A stretch of DNA of 64,000 bases from positions 124,001 through 188,000 of the forward strand of contig NZ_JAJIWO010000008.1 of assembly GCF_020880695.1 (NCBI RefSeq). Direction: 5' to 3'. Positions 27,606 to 37,900 of the stretch are shown here, in pieces; positions within the stretch are counted from its first letter, which is position 1, and each line of letters begins with the position of its first letter. The notes below the pieces were generated by a model, which saw only the letters and a program-made list of their open reading frames with translations, was not told the DNA's origin and ran no database searches. Made by a program: the position numbers and the translations under genes. This DNA is from Mucilaginibacter sp. UR6-11. GTDB lineage: Bacteria > Bacteroidota > Bacteroidia > Sphingobacteriales > Sphingobacteriaceae.

Positions 27606-30341
27606 TCAGGTTCCAAAAATACTTTTGGCTTTTTTAATTGTTTTTTCCAGATCAATCCCCTTACCTAAAACGCCTTTAAACAAGTCGCCGGTTTCTTTTA
27701 GCCGGTCTATCGAATTAAATATAGTAAAATCTTTCATTGTTAGTCCGGGTTTAACCTCATCCCAGGTTAATGGCATCGATACCGTCGCGCCTATTTTGGG
27801 CCGTAATGAATAGGGCCCGGCTATAGTGGCACCCGGCCTGTTTTGCAGAAAGTCAAGATACATTTTACCTTTTCGGGCCGATATCATCCGTTCTAAACTG
27901 GTATAATCAGGGATTTGTTTATGTACCAGCGATACAACGATCCTGGCGAACATCTGCGATTGATCATAACTGTATTTGGCATTTAAGGGGATATATAAAT
28001 GCATCCCCGTTGAACCGGATGTTTTTGGATAACAAGGCACATCCAACGCGTCCAGCACTTTCTTTACCTCTAAGGCCGCAGCTATCACCTGGTCGAAAGT
28101 GTTTTTATCCGGATCAAGATCAATCACACAATAATCCGGGTTATCCGGCGATTGAATCCGGCTGAACCAGGGATTCATTTCTATACAGCCCAAAGAGGCC
28201 ATCCAGAGCAGATATGCTTCGTCTGACCCAACGAGGTATTCTTTATGCTCGCCCTCACTGGTGGTATAGGGGAATGTTTTTGTTACCCAATCGGGTGCTT
28301 TACCTTTAACATCTTTTTGATAAAAGCTTGGCCCGTGTATTCCGTTAGGGAAACGGTTAAGCGACATGGGCCTGTCTTTCAGGTAAGGCAAAATATAGTC
28401 GGCCACCTGATAGTAGTAGTTAAACATATCGCGTTTGGTAACCCCGTCTTCGGGCCAGTAAACCTTACTTAAATGCGTAAATTTTAACTCATGGCCACAT
28501 ATTTTACGCACCTGTGTCTCATCTTTAGGGTTGAGCAGGGTTTTGCGGTCTTTATCTGATGGCGGTTTAATGGCATCGTGGGTTTCCTCCGCAGGTGATT
28601 CTTCTGCTTCTTTCACAACATCCTCCGTATCTTTTGGTGTTTCAAGTATTACATCTTTGGCTTTTTTATCAATACGCAGTCCTTTAAATGAAGCCTGCCT
28701 GAAAACGCCGTCGCTGGTAACTTCTGCAAAAGCAACTTCGCCTACCAGGTCAGGCTTTAACCAGGTTGGTTTGGCACCCAGGCGCTGCGGCCTGAAGCGT
28801 GATGGCTTGTCAACATCAGGTTCAACATCAAACGGGCTTTTATCGGTTATTAACGGCTTAAACTCTGCCATCATTTCTTTCTGCAATTTTTCAGAAAACC
28901 CGGTACCAACCTTACCTACATATTTCAACGTATCCCCGTCATAAACGGCCAGTATCAATGCGCTGAAGGCTTTGGCAGTACCCGCATTTTTGGTAAAACC
29001 AGCAATTATCACCTCCTGGCGGCGCTGCACCTTGATTTTTAACCATTCTTTTGACCGCAGATCAGAAGTATAAATACTGCTTGCCTTTTTAGCAATAATG
29101 CCTTCCATTCCGATTTTTTCGGCGGCAGCAAAAAATTCTTTGCCATTGGCGGCAAACACTTTGCTTTGCCTTACCTGGTCGGTATCAGTTGGTAAAACTT
29201 TTTGCAGAATTGCCTGCCTGTCACTCAACGGCAGGCCCATCAGGTTTTTACCTTCGTACCATAAAATATCAAAGACATAGTAAACCAGGTTACCATCGGC
29301 CTCGCTTCGCCAGTTTTGCAGTGCGCCAAAGTCAGATAAGCCTTTGTCGTTCAGTACCACAATTTCACCGTCAATCACAGCGTTTAGCTGCCAGTTTTTA
29401 AGAATTTTATTAATGGGATAGTATTTATCAAACGGGATGTTGTTGCGTGAAATAAGCTCAGCTCCTTTTTTATCAATAGCAGCAATGGCCCGGTAACCGT
29501 CCCATTTAACTTCGTACACCCAGTCGGGGTCATCAAAAGGCTCGTCCACCAGGGTGGCCTTCATGGGTTTTATGTTTTTAGGTACCGGCGATTTTGGCGC
29601 AGCCTTTAATAACGCCTCTATATCGGGCTCATTTTTAGCCACCTGCCCCTCAGCCAGGTTTTCAACCACCACTTCCTCAGCCGGTTTTGCCAGGCTTTTT
29701 TTTTTACTTTCTTTAGGCGATTCGTCTACATCTTCTTCATGACCGTGCTGCCAAACTTTCTCGCTGGTTTTCTCCATGGTCTCAATGGATTTGCCGGACA
29801 GTACTGATTTATCTTTTTTGGTAATATCCGTTTTAGACGCAAAATCATCATTGTGTTTGATTAGCAGCCAGCCATTTTCGCCCATGCCATGGGTTTTAAC
29901 CAGGGCAAATTCGCCTTTCAGTTTCTCACCGTGCAGCTTGATTTTAACCGAGCCTGATTTTAACTGTTGGAGCAAATGTTTTTCCTGCGCTTTTTTGCCT
30001 TTTATCTCCTCAATAGGCTCATAGGTTCCCTCATCCCAGACGATTACGGTACCGCCGCCATATTCTCCCTGCGGGATAATGCCTTCAAAGTTGCGGTAAT
30101 CAAACGGATGATCTTCAACCATCATTGCCAGCCGTTTTACTTTCGGGTCGGTTGACGGGCCCTTGGGGACCGCCCAGCTCTTTAATACGCCATCCATTTC
30201 CAGCCTGAAATCATAATGCAGGCGCGACGCGTCATGCTTTTGTATTACAAACATTAAGTGGTCCTTATCCTTACTGCGGCCGGCTTTAGGTTCGGCAGTT
30301 TTGGTAAAGTCGCGCTTTTCTGCATATTTTTCAAGACCCAT
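27606..30341 (-). CDS. ligD: Multifunctional non-homologous end-joining DNA ligase D
   Basis: A 911-residue three-domain protein in the order phosphoesterase, ligase, polymerase. The N-terminal 3'-phosphoesterase (about 25-165) has HDASRLHYDFRLEMDG with His36, His42 and Asp44. The ATP-dependent ligase (about 255-560) has the adenylated Lys279 in YEVKWDGYRA. The primase-polymerase domain (about 625-905) has DLDPDKNTFDQV as metal-binding motif. An acidic linker joins the last two. LigD repairs double-strand breaks with Ku; no ku gene is in this window. Upstream, 11 bp away, is a DUF3606 gene. Confidence 0.96.
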   Translation of the reverse strand: MGLEKYAEKRDFTKTAEPKAGRSKDKDHLMFVIQKHDASRLHYDFRLEMDGVLKSWAVPKGPSTDPKVKRLAMMVEDHPFDYRNFEGIIPQGEYGGGTVIVWDEGTYEPIEEIKGKKAQEKHLLQQLKSGSVKIKLHGEKLKGEFALVKTHGMGENGWLLIKHNDDFASKTDITKKDKSVLSGKSIETMEKTSEKVWQHGHEEDVDESPKESKKKSLAKPAEEVVVENLAEGQVAKNEPDIEALLKAAPKSPVPKNIKPMKATLVDEPFDDPDWVYEVKWDGYRAIAAIDKKGAELISRNNIPFDKYYPINKILKNWQLNAVIDGEIVVLNDKGLSDFGALQNWRSEADGNLVYYVFDILWYEGKNLMGLPLSDRQAILQKVLPTDTDQVRQSKVFAANGKEFFAAAEKIGMEGIIAKKASSIYTSDLRSKEWLKIKVQRRQEVIIAGFTKNAGTAKAFSALILAVYDGDTLKYVGKVGTGFSEKLQKEMMAEFKPLITDKSPFDVEPDVDKPSRFRPQRLGAKPTWLKPDLVGEVAFAEVTSDGVFRQASFKGLRIDKKAKDVILETPKDTEDVVKEAEESPAEETHDAIKPPSDKDRKTLLNPKDETQVRKICGHELKFTHLSKVYWPEDGVTKRDMFNYYYQVADYILPYLKDRPMSLNRFPNGIHGPSFYQKDVKGKAPDWVTKTFPYTTSEGEHKEYLVGSDEAYLLWMASLGCIEMNPWFSRIQSPDNPDYCVIDLDPDKNTFDQVIAAALEVKKVLDALDVPCYPKTSGSTGMHLYIPLNAKYSYDQSQMFARIVVSLVHKQIPDYTSLERMISARKGKMYLDFLQNRPGATIAGPYSLRPKIGATVSMPLTWDEVKPGLTMKDFTIFNSIDRLKETGDLFKGVLGKGIDLEKTIKKAKSIFGT

Positions 30342-30352
30342 GTCGATATTAT

Positions 30353-30526
30353 TTAATTATTTAAATATGCTTTTACGGCCGCTACCGAGTTTCCGGCTTT
30401 TTGCACTGCCTCACGCAACCTGCTGGCTGTTACACCTAATTTTTCAGCCCAATATTCCACTTCATAATTCTCATGAATATTGATCAGTTCCCTGTCAGGG
30501 CTGCCAACTTTATCTTTATTATCCAT
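30353..30526 (-). CDS. Small DUF3606-family protein
   Basis: A 57-residue protein starting at the ATG complement at 30524-30526 (MDNKDKVGSPDRELINIHEN), with the middle EYWAEKLGVTASRLREAVQK and end AAVKAYLNN. This is the DUF3606 pattern: short helical proteins common in soil bacteria. Function is unknown. It lies 11 bp upstream of ligD in the same direction, so it is likely in one transcript with ligD and 27256-27597. Confidence 0.8.
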   Translation of the reverse strand: MDNKDKVGSPDRELINIHENYEVEYWAEKLGVTASRLREAVQKAGNSVAAVKAYLNN

Positions 30527-30657
30527 ATTATTAATTCATTATTAATATTTTAAACAACTAATTGTAATAAATAGTTTTGCAACAGGCTATTCAAATTTAA
30601 TGCTTTTGCGGATCCACAACCGGTTTGCCACTGCAAATCAAAAAAACCGTATAACGC

Positions 30658-30691
30658 AAAAGCCGAAACAGACTGATCTGTTTCGGCTTTT
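30658..30691 (-). terminator. Intrinsic terminator of the ThuA/sugar dehydrogenase gene
   Basis: A perfect 15 bp stem, AAAAGCCGAAACAGA / TCTGTTTCGGCTTTT, with loop CTGA lies 20 bp beyond the stop codon of the leftward gene that ends at 30711. The interval 30541-30657 shows nothing else. Confidence 0.92.
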
Positions 30692-30710
30692 GTAAGGTGT
30701 TGACTTAGTA

Positions 30711-33428
30711 CTATTGTTTCTTCAAAGAGAAGATCCAATCCAATATCTGTTTAGCTTCGTCAGCTTTTAAGCTTGGGTGGGCGGGCATGGTAACATCGCC
30801 CCAAACACCGGTACCGCCATTTTGTATTTTATTGGTAAGCGCCGTATAGCTGGCTTTATTTTTCTTGTATTTGTTGGCCACATCAGCAAATGCGGGGCCT
30901 ATTACCTTCTCATTTGTTTTATGGCATGATTTACAATCCATTGACATCATTAATGCTTTACCGGCTGCAAATGGCAATGACGGATCAACCGGCTCATCAA
31001 GGCTGCCCGCTGCAATAATAACCGGCTTGCTGGTTACGGATGCCAGTTTAACATCCTTAACCGTTACCCTTGCGTTGAAAGTGCCTGCCTTTGGATAGGT
31101 ATAAGTTACCCGGGGCTGGCTGGTGATTTTTTTAATGCCGTTACCAAAGTTCCAGGTATAGGTCATCTTATCATTTTCAGGGTCAGTAGCTTTAACCGAG
31201 AGGGTTACCGTTGTTGGCAATGCGCCGTAGGTTTTATCACTGGTTAGGCCCGCAATTTCCGGCGCACGGTTGCCTGCGTTGTATTCAATACACACTAAAC
31301 CGGCATCACCGTTCTTCTTGAACCAGCCGTTACCATACTCTAGTACATACAATTTGCCGTCTGGGCCTAACTCCATGTCTATCATTGAATTAAATTTGGC
31401 ATCTTTCATAAATGGTTCCATTGATACGTAGTTACCCTGTGCATCCATGGTTACCGCTTTTATCCAGCCGCGTATAAAATCGTAAATAAACAACTTGTTA
31501 TTATAGTAAGCCGGCAAAGCGCCCGGCGTTTTAAAATCTTCGGAGTGATAAACCGGGCCGGCCATAGCGGTGCGACCACCTGAACCCAGCTCAGGAAACT
31601 GCGGCGACTCGGCATACGGATACCAGATAAATGCCGGTTGTGCGTTTGGCAACACGCTTAAACCGGTGTTGTTTCTTGAATTATTGACAACATGACTAGG
31701 GTCGAACGCGGCGCCAACTTTACCGGTTGCGTAATCATACTCGCGGTACGGGTAGTTGTCTCCAACAAAATAGGGATAGCCAAAATTACCGGCTTTACGG
31801 GCCTGGTTAATTTCGTCATAACCGCGCGGGCCGTGTGTTTCAAGGCTGTCATTGTTAGCATCCGGGCCAACCTCGCCCCAGTATAAAAAGCCGGTCTTTT
31901 TATCAACAGAAATCCGGTATGGGTTACGGTTACCCATTACATAAATTTCAGGGCGGGTTTTTTCCATTCCCTTAGGGAACAGGTTACCCTCAGGGATGGT
32001 ATAACTGCCATCCGGGTGTATTTTTAAACGCAGGATCTTCCCGCGCAGGTCGTTTGTGTTTCCGGATCCTCTCCGGTCATCATACTGCTCAAACCCGGGC
32101 CTGTCATCCAACGGAGAATAGGAATAGGAGTTTGGCGGATTTTTACCCCTGCCGTCATTAGGCTCATCAAAGGGCGTTGTGTTATCGCCCTGCGAAACAA
32201 AAAGTATATGGTCCTTGCCAAAGGCGATCGACCCGCCGGTATGGCAGCAAATTTCGCGGGTTGTTTTAACCTCTATAACAACTTTCTCGCTTTTCATACT
32301 AACCTTATCGTTGATCAGGGTAAAGCGCGATAAGCGGTTAACTACCGAGCCGGAAGGGCTGTAATAAGCATAGAAATAATGATTGGTTTTAAAATCGGGA
32401 TCGATCTGTACACCTAATAAACCTTCTTCGGCGTTAACACCGGGGGTATGCAATGTCTTATAGTAAACATCAAGCTGACCAACTTTGGTAACTTTTTTGG
32501 TAAGGTGATGATATAACATAAACTCGCCTTTGCGCTGTGCTACCAGTATGTCCAGGTTTGGCAAAACGGTCATTTCGGTGGGTTCGTCAAAAGTGTCGGT
32601 AACCAGTTGTTTTTTGTTAAACCGGTTATCCTCAGGTACACGCTGGGTTTTTGCTTTGGCGTAATTTAGCGGCGTGTTATTACCGATAGCATATTTAATA
32701 CCACCCAATAAATGCTGCAAAAATAATGGCTCGCTGTAGGATTCATCAGTATGGCCCAAACCGGTATAAAACACCCGGCCGCCATCAAACTCATGATACC
32801 AGGCTATAGGGTGCCTGGCCCCCATTTTAAAGGCATCATCCCCACCGTTTTTAGCATAGTTAAGTGATGATTCTTCTAAATTTATCAATACGTGGATATC
32901 CGGATTTACGGATTTATAATGGTACCACTCGTCCTTGCGTTTCCACTCGGCCGGCAACATTTTAGTAGCGATAAAGCTTTTATCCACCACAGTTAAAGTA
33001 GCCATTTGCTGTGCAGGGTGATGTGCAAAATATCCGCCTACCATCCGGCCATACCATGGCCAGTTATATTCCGCATCGGCAGCAGCGTGGATGCCCACGA
33101 AACCACCACCTGCCTGGATATATCTTTCCAGGTCGGCTTGCTGCCTGTTGTTTAAAATATCACCGGTTGTACTGGCAAACACCAATACGGTGTATTTTTT
33201 TAAGTTGCTTTCTGTAATCTTATCCGCATCGGTAGTGGTATCAACCAGGAAACCATTTTCCTGGCCCAGTTTCATGATAGCCTGTGCCGCAAGCGGGATA
33301 GAGCCATGATGAAAACCTGCCGTTTTCTTAAAAACCAATAGTCGTGGTTTTACCTGTGCTTCGGCATTACCTGCACTTAACAGTGCTAAAAGAGCAATGC
33401 TTAAAAAGCTAAAGAGTCTTAATTTCAT
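30711..33428 (-). CDS. Secreted fusion: ThuA-like, PQQ-type sugar dehydrogenase (GSDH), PKD and cytochrome c
   Basis: A 905-residue protein with a signal peptide (1-25). In order: a ThuA-like glutamine-amidotransferase fold (about 27-245; FVGIHAAADAEYNWPWYGRM), a six-bladed GSDH beta-propeller (about 275-700; EEGLLGVQIDPDFKTNHYFY, CCHTGGSIAFGKDH, YDEINQARKAGNFGYP), a PKD domain (about 735-815) and a class I cytochrome c with CKSCH at 832-836 and probable axial Met881. It probably oxidises a sugar in the periplasm and passes electrons to its own haem. Such fusions occur in Bacteroidota and Planctomycetota sugar-degradation loci. It is monocistronic here. Confidence 0.92.
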   Translation of the reverse strand: MKLRLFSFLSIALLALLSAGNAEAQVKPRLLVFKKTAGFHHGSIPLAAQAIMKLGQENGFLVDTTTDADKITESNLKKYTVLVFASTTGDILNNRQQADLERYIQAGGGFVGIHAAADAEYNWPWYGRMVGGYFAHHPAQQMATLTVVDKSFIATKMLPAEWKRKDEWYHYKSVNPDIHVLINLEESSLNYAKNGGDDAFKMGARHPIAWYHEFDGGRVFYTGLGHTDESYSEPLFLQHLLGGIKYAIGNNTPLNYAKAKTQRVPEDNRFNKKQLVTDTFDEPTEMTVLPNLDILVAQRKGEFMLYHHLTKKVTKVGQLDVYYKTLHTPGVNAEEGLLGVQIDPDFKTNHYFYAYYSPSGSVVNRLSRFTLINDKVSMKSEKVVIEVKTTREICCHTGGSIAFGKDHILFVSQGDNTTPFDEPNDGRGKNPPNSYSYSPLDDRPGFEQYDDRRGSGNTNDLRGKILRLKIHPDGSYTIPEGNLFPKGMEKTRPEIYVMGNRNPYRISVDKKTGFLYWGEVGPDANNDSLETHGPRGYDEINQARKAGNFGYPYFVGDNYPYREYDYATGKVGAAFDPSHVVNNSRNNTGLSVLPNAQPAFIWYPYAESPQFPELGSGGRTAMAGPVYHSEDFKTPGALPAYYNNKLFIYDFIRGWIKAVTMDAQGNYVSMEPFMKDAKFNSMIDMELGPDGKLYVLEYGNGWFKKNGDAGLVCIEYNAGNRAPEIAGLTSDKTYGALPTTVTLSVKATDPENDKMTYTWNFGNGIKKITSQPRVTYTYPKAGTFNARVTVKDVKLASVTSKPVIIAAGSLDEPVDPSLPFAAGKALMMSMDCKSCHKTNEKVIGPAFADVANKYKKNKASYTALTNKIQNGGTGVWGDVTMPAHPSLKADEAKQILDWIFSLKKQ

Positions 33429-33561
33429 TTAATTAAAGTTTTGTTTGGCTGTCTTTTGGTTTAGCAATAGATTGCGGTTCTAAAAGTATTCAAAATCCAA
33501 ACAAAACTTTAATAATGTTATAAAAAAATGCTAAAGATGTGTAAATGTTACACAATACACA

Positions 33562-34977
33562 TTAGCGCCAACCCCCTCCAAGCGAACGGTATAGTTCTGC
33601 AACTGCATTTAAGCGTTCGGTTTTAATAGTGGCCAGCTCCAGCTCGCTTTGTAAAACGTTGCCCTGAGCAGTTATAACCTCAAGGTAATTTGCCATGCCG
33701 TTTTTAAAGAGCTGGTTGGCGTTGGCTGTTGCTTTTTGGAGGGTATTTACCCGGTTGGCTGCAATATCCTGTTCGGCTTTGAGTTTGTCGATCTTAACCA
33801 GCGCGTCAGATACCTCGCCAACGGCAGTTAATACCGTCTGCCTGAATTGGATCACTGTCTTCTCCCGATCAATCTTTGCTACTTCATAACTGGTTTTTAA
33901 CTCTTTGTGATTTAACAAAGGCTGTAAAACGCTGCCGGATACTATCCCGAATAACGAAGCCGGGATATTAAACCAATTGCTGGCTTTGAACGAGTTTACA
34001 CCACCGCTGGCAGTGATCCGCAAAGCGGGGTACATTTCGGCCTGGTTAATGCCAACGTTGGCATTGGCTATGTTAAGTGCAAGCTCGCTGCTTTTTACAT
34101 CAGGCCGGCGGCTAACCAATACTGATGGTAACCCGGCTGAAAGGTTATCAGAAAAAGTAACCTCATTTAAGGTTTTATTGCGCTCAATCCTGTCGGGCAA
34201 TTCGCCGGTTAATATGCGTAACGCGTTTTCCTGCAGGGCTATGTTCTGCTCAAATTGCGGCACTAATTGCGATGCGGCCAATCGTTGCGCTTCGGCTTGT
34301 TGTACCGCCAGTAAAGTAACCTGGCCCGCGGTATATTGCAGGTTGATAATGCGCAGCGTACTATCGTTTAACCTTACATTTCTTTGCGCGGTTGCTAACT
34401 GGGCATCCAGCATCAACAGGTTATAATAACCTTGCGAAACCGAAGCTACAATATTAGTCTGTATCGCTTTTTTAGCCTCGGTAGTTTGCAAATAAGCAGC
34501 TAAGGCGGCTTTATTTTGATTATGGATCTTACCCCATATATCAGCCTCCCATGACAGGGATAAATTAGCCGAGTAATCCTCGATATGTTTGGTACCTATA
34601 CCCGCGTTTGCTAAACTAAGTCCGTTCAGGCTGTTGTCTGACGGGCGGCTGGTGCTGGCGCTAACATTTAAACCAACAGTTGGCACATAGTTCCACTTTA
34701 CCTGTTTAACCAGTAACTGAGATGCCTCGATATTTTTGATAGCCAGTTGCATATCGTAATTTTTTACAATGGCGCTGTCTATCAGCTTTTGCAGTTCGGC
34801 ATCGGTAAAGAAATTCTTCCACGGGATGTCAGCGATGCTGGTGGTATCCGTGGTGGTACTGTTTCTAAAAGCCGCAGGCAATTCAGCCTGCGGTGTTTTC
34901 ATATCCTTTGATACTTTACAGGCGCCAAGCACCAGTACAGCAGCTATCAAAAGGTATTTATCTATATAATTCTTCAT
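33562..34977 (-). CDS. RND efflux outer-membrane factor (TolC/NodT family)
   Basis: A 471-residue lipoprotein with lipobox VLGAC (Cys20). It has two outer-membrane-efflux-protein repeats (about 60-250 and 280-465; motifs LSWEADIWGKIHNQNKAALA, SRRPDVKSSELALNIANANV) typical of NodT-type outer-membrane channels. It forms the exit duct of the tripartite pump. It is the last gene of the operon, 18 bp after the RND pump gene. Confidence 0.95.
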   Translation of the reverse strand: MKNYIDKYLLIAAVLVLGACKVSKDMKTPQAELPAAFRNSTTTDTTSIADIPWKNFFTDAELQKLIDSAIVKNYDMQLAIKNIEASQLLVKQVKWNYVPTVGLNVSASTSRPSDNSLNGLSLANAGIGTKHIEDYSANLSLSWEADIWGKIHNQNKAALAAYLQTTEAKKAIQTNIVASVSQGYYNLLMLDAQLATAQRNVRLNDSTLRIINLQYTAGQVTLLAVQQAEAQRLAASQLVPQFEQNIALQENALRILTGELPDRIERNKTLNEVTFSDNLSAGLPSVLVSRRPDVKSSELALNIANANVGINQAEMYPALRITASGGVNSFKASNWFNIPASLFGIVSGSVLQPLLNHKELKTSYEVAKIDREKTVIQFRQTVLTAVGEVSDALVKIDKLKAEQDIAANRVNTLQKATANANQLFKNGMANYLEVITAQGNVLQSELELATIKTERLNAVAELYRSLGGGWR

Positions 34978-34995
34978 TTTAGTAAGTGTTAAAAG

Positions 34996-37900
34996 TTATA
35001 CCAGTTGGGTTTCAGGAACGGCCGGTATAGTTACGCCATTTTGATGGTGATGATGATCTTCGTGATCTTTATCCAAAGCGAACGGAACACCGGTAATTTT
35101 TTCCTGCAGATGCTGGAAGATCACAAACAGTACCGGGATAATAAACAGTCCCAGCAATACGCCGGATACCATCCCGCCTGCGGCGCCAATACTGATAGAG
35201 TGGTTACCCTGTGCCGACGGACCGGTAGCGATACTCATCGGGAACAAACCAAACACGAAGGCCAGGGATGTCATGACGATGGGGCGCAACCTTAATTTAG
35301 CGGCCTCAATGGCTGATGCTACCAGGTCGCGTCCTGCCCTGCGGCGCTGTATGGCAAACTCGACGATCAGGATGGCATTTTTAGCCAGCAAGCCTATCAG
35401 CATGATCAGGGCTACCTGCACGTAGATATTGTTTTCGATACCGGTTAAACCTAATACCACAAACACACCGAAGACACCTGTAGGGATAGACAGGATCACC
35501 GCCAGCGGCAAGATATAGCTTTCGTATTGTGCCGATAACAGGAAGTAAACAAATATCAAACACATCAGGAATACGATGGTAGATTGCCCTCCTGATGAGA
35601 TCTCTTCGCGGGTTTGGCCCGAGAACTCGTAGGCAAAGCCGGTTGGCAATTCGTCTTTGGCAACTTCCTGGATCGCCCTGATGGCATCACCCGAGCTGTA
35701 GCCGGGTTTTGGGATGGCATTCACCTCGATAGAGTTGAACAGGTTGTACCTTGACGCGGTTTCTGAACCAAAAACACGGGTTAATTTTACCAGCGTGTTA
35801 ACCGGCACCATTTCGCCTTTATTGTTTTTTACAAACACACGGTCAATAGCCGCTGGATCAGTACGGTCGGCAATATCAGCCTGAACAACCACGCGGTAGT
35901 ATTTTCCAAAGCGGTTAAAATCTGATGCCTGAGCGGTACCGAAATAGGCCTGCATGGTAGCTAAGATATCCTTAACATTTACACCCAGCTGACTGGCTTT
36001 TTCATCATCAACCTCCAGTTGTAATTGCGGATAATCTGCTTTGTAAGAAGTGAAGGCAAAAGCGATCTCTTTTTTCTGCATCAGCTTGCCGATAAAGTTA
36101 TTGGCAATACCGCTAAACTTATCCAGCCTGCCGTTGGTTTTATCCTGCAGCATCACATCAAGCGCTTCTACGTTACTAAAGCCCGGCACAGTTGGGAAAC
36201 TGAACACAAAGAAGGTACCGCCCGGTATACCGGCTAATTTACCCCTTACGATATTTTGGATATCATCAATATTCTTAACACCGCCTCTTTGCTCATTGGG
36301 TTTTAACAGCAGGAATATTACACCTGCCGACGGGCTGCTTGATTGCGTTAAAAAGTTGAAACCAGACAGCGCAGTAACAAACCTTGCTGATGGTAAAGTT
36401 TTTAACTGATCTTCGGCCTGTTTAAATGTTTTATTGGTGGCATCTAACGAACTACCTGATGGTGTTGAAACCGCTATCGCCACAAAGCCCTGATCCTCTG
36501 TTGGGATAAAGCCCGATTTGGTGGTATTTACCAGGTAAACCGTGGCAACTGTCACCAATGCAAGGCCGGATACGGCAACCCATCTGTTCTTGATCAGCGT
36601 TCTTACTCCGCCGATGTATTTATCGGTCATGTAGTTAAAGCTGCTGTTGAAGCCCGCATAAAATTTTTCACTAAAGCCTTTTTTGGGCGCCTCATGGCCG
36701 TCAGCGGTATGTTTATTTTTCAGGAATAATGCTGCCAGTGCAGGGCTTAACGTTAAGGCGTTAACAGCTGATATTAAGATCGCTATAGCCATGGTTAACG
36801 CAAACTGACGGTAAAATATACCGGTAGACCCGGTCATGAAACTAACCGGTAAAAATACAGCCGCCATAACCAGCGTAATAGAGATAATGGCACCTGTTAT
36901 TTCATGCATAGCCTGTGTGGTTGCAGCCCTGGGCGAAAGGCCCGGGTTGTGTTCCATTTTAGCATGCACCGCCTCTACCACCACAATGGCATCATCCACC
37001 ACAATACCTATGGCCAGTACCAACGCAAACAGCGTTAAAAGGTTAACCGAGAAACCGAACAGGTTCATGAAGAAAAATGTACCGATAATTGCAACCGGCA
37101 CGGCAATAGCCGGAATTAAGGTGGACCTGAAATCCTGCAAGAAAATAAATACTACGATAAATACCAGTATAAATGCTTCGATCAGGGTATGTTCAACCTG
37201 GGTGATGGATTCGTCCAGATCGGTTTTGGTACGATAGAACTGGTTGTATTTGATGCCGACCGGGAACTCCTTCGACGCTTTTTCCATCAGCTTATCAATG
37301 GCTATCTGGATCTCGTTGGCGTTAGATCCTGATAACTGTATAACACCGATAATGATACCGTCGTGCCCGTTAAGGTGGGTTGCACTGGTATATGAATAAG
37401 TACCCAGCTCTACACGCGCCACATCTTTTAAATGCAATACAGATCCATCAGCATTTGCACGGATAGCAATGTTTTGATACTCTTCCGGTTGGGTAAGCTT
37501 GCCTTTGTATTTAATTACATATTCAAATGCCTCTTTGCTTTGTACGCCCAATTTACCCGGCGCAGCCTCCAAATTTTTATCCTGTATGGCTGCCATAACT
37601 TCGGCAGGGGTAATTTTATAAGCTGCCATCTGGCTGGGGTTTAGCCAAACCCGCATCGAGTAATCTTTTATACCACCAAATATACTGGCTGAACCTACCC
37701 CCGGAATACGTTTAATCTCCGGAATAATATTGATCTGCACATAGTTGGCTATAAAGGTTTGATCGTATTTTTTCGGATCTTCGGTGTAAACACCTATGGC
37801 ACCTATAAAGCTATTTTGCTGCTTGGTAGTGGTTATACCATATTGAACCACCTCTGCCGGTAACTGGCTGGTAGCCTGCGAAACACGGTTTTGAACGTTT

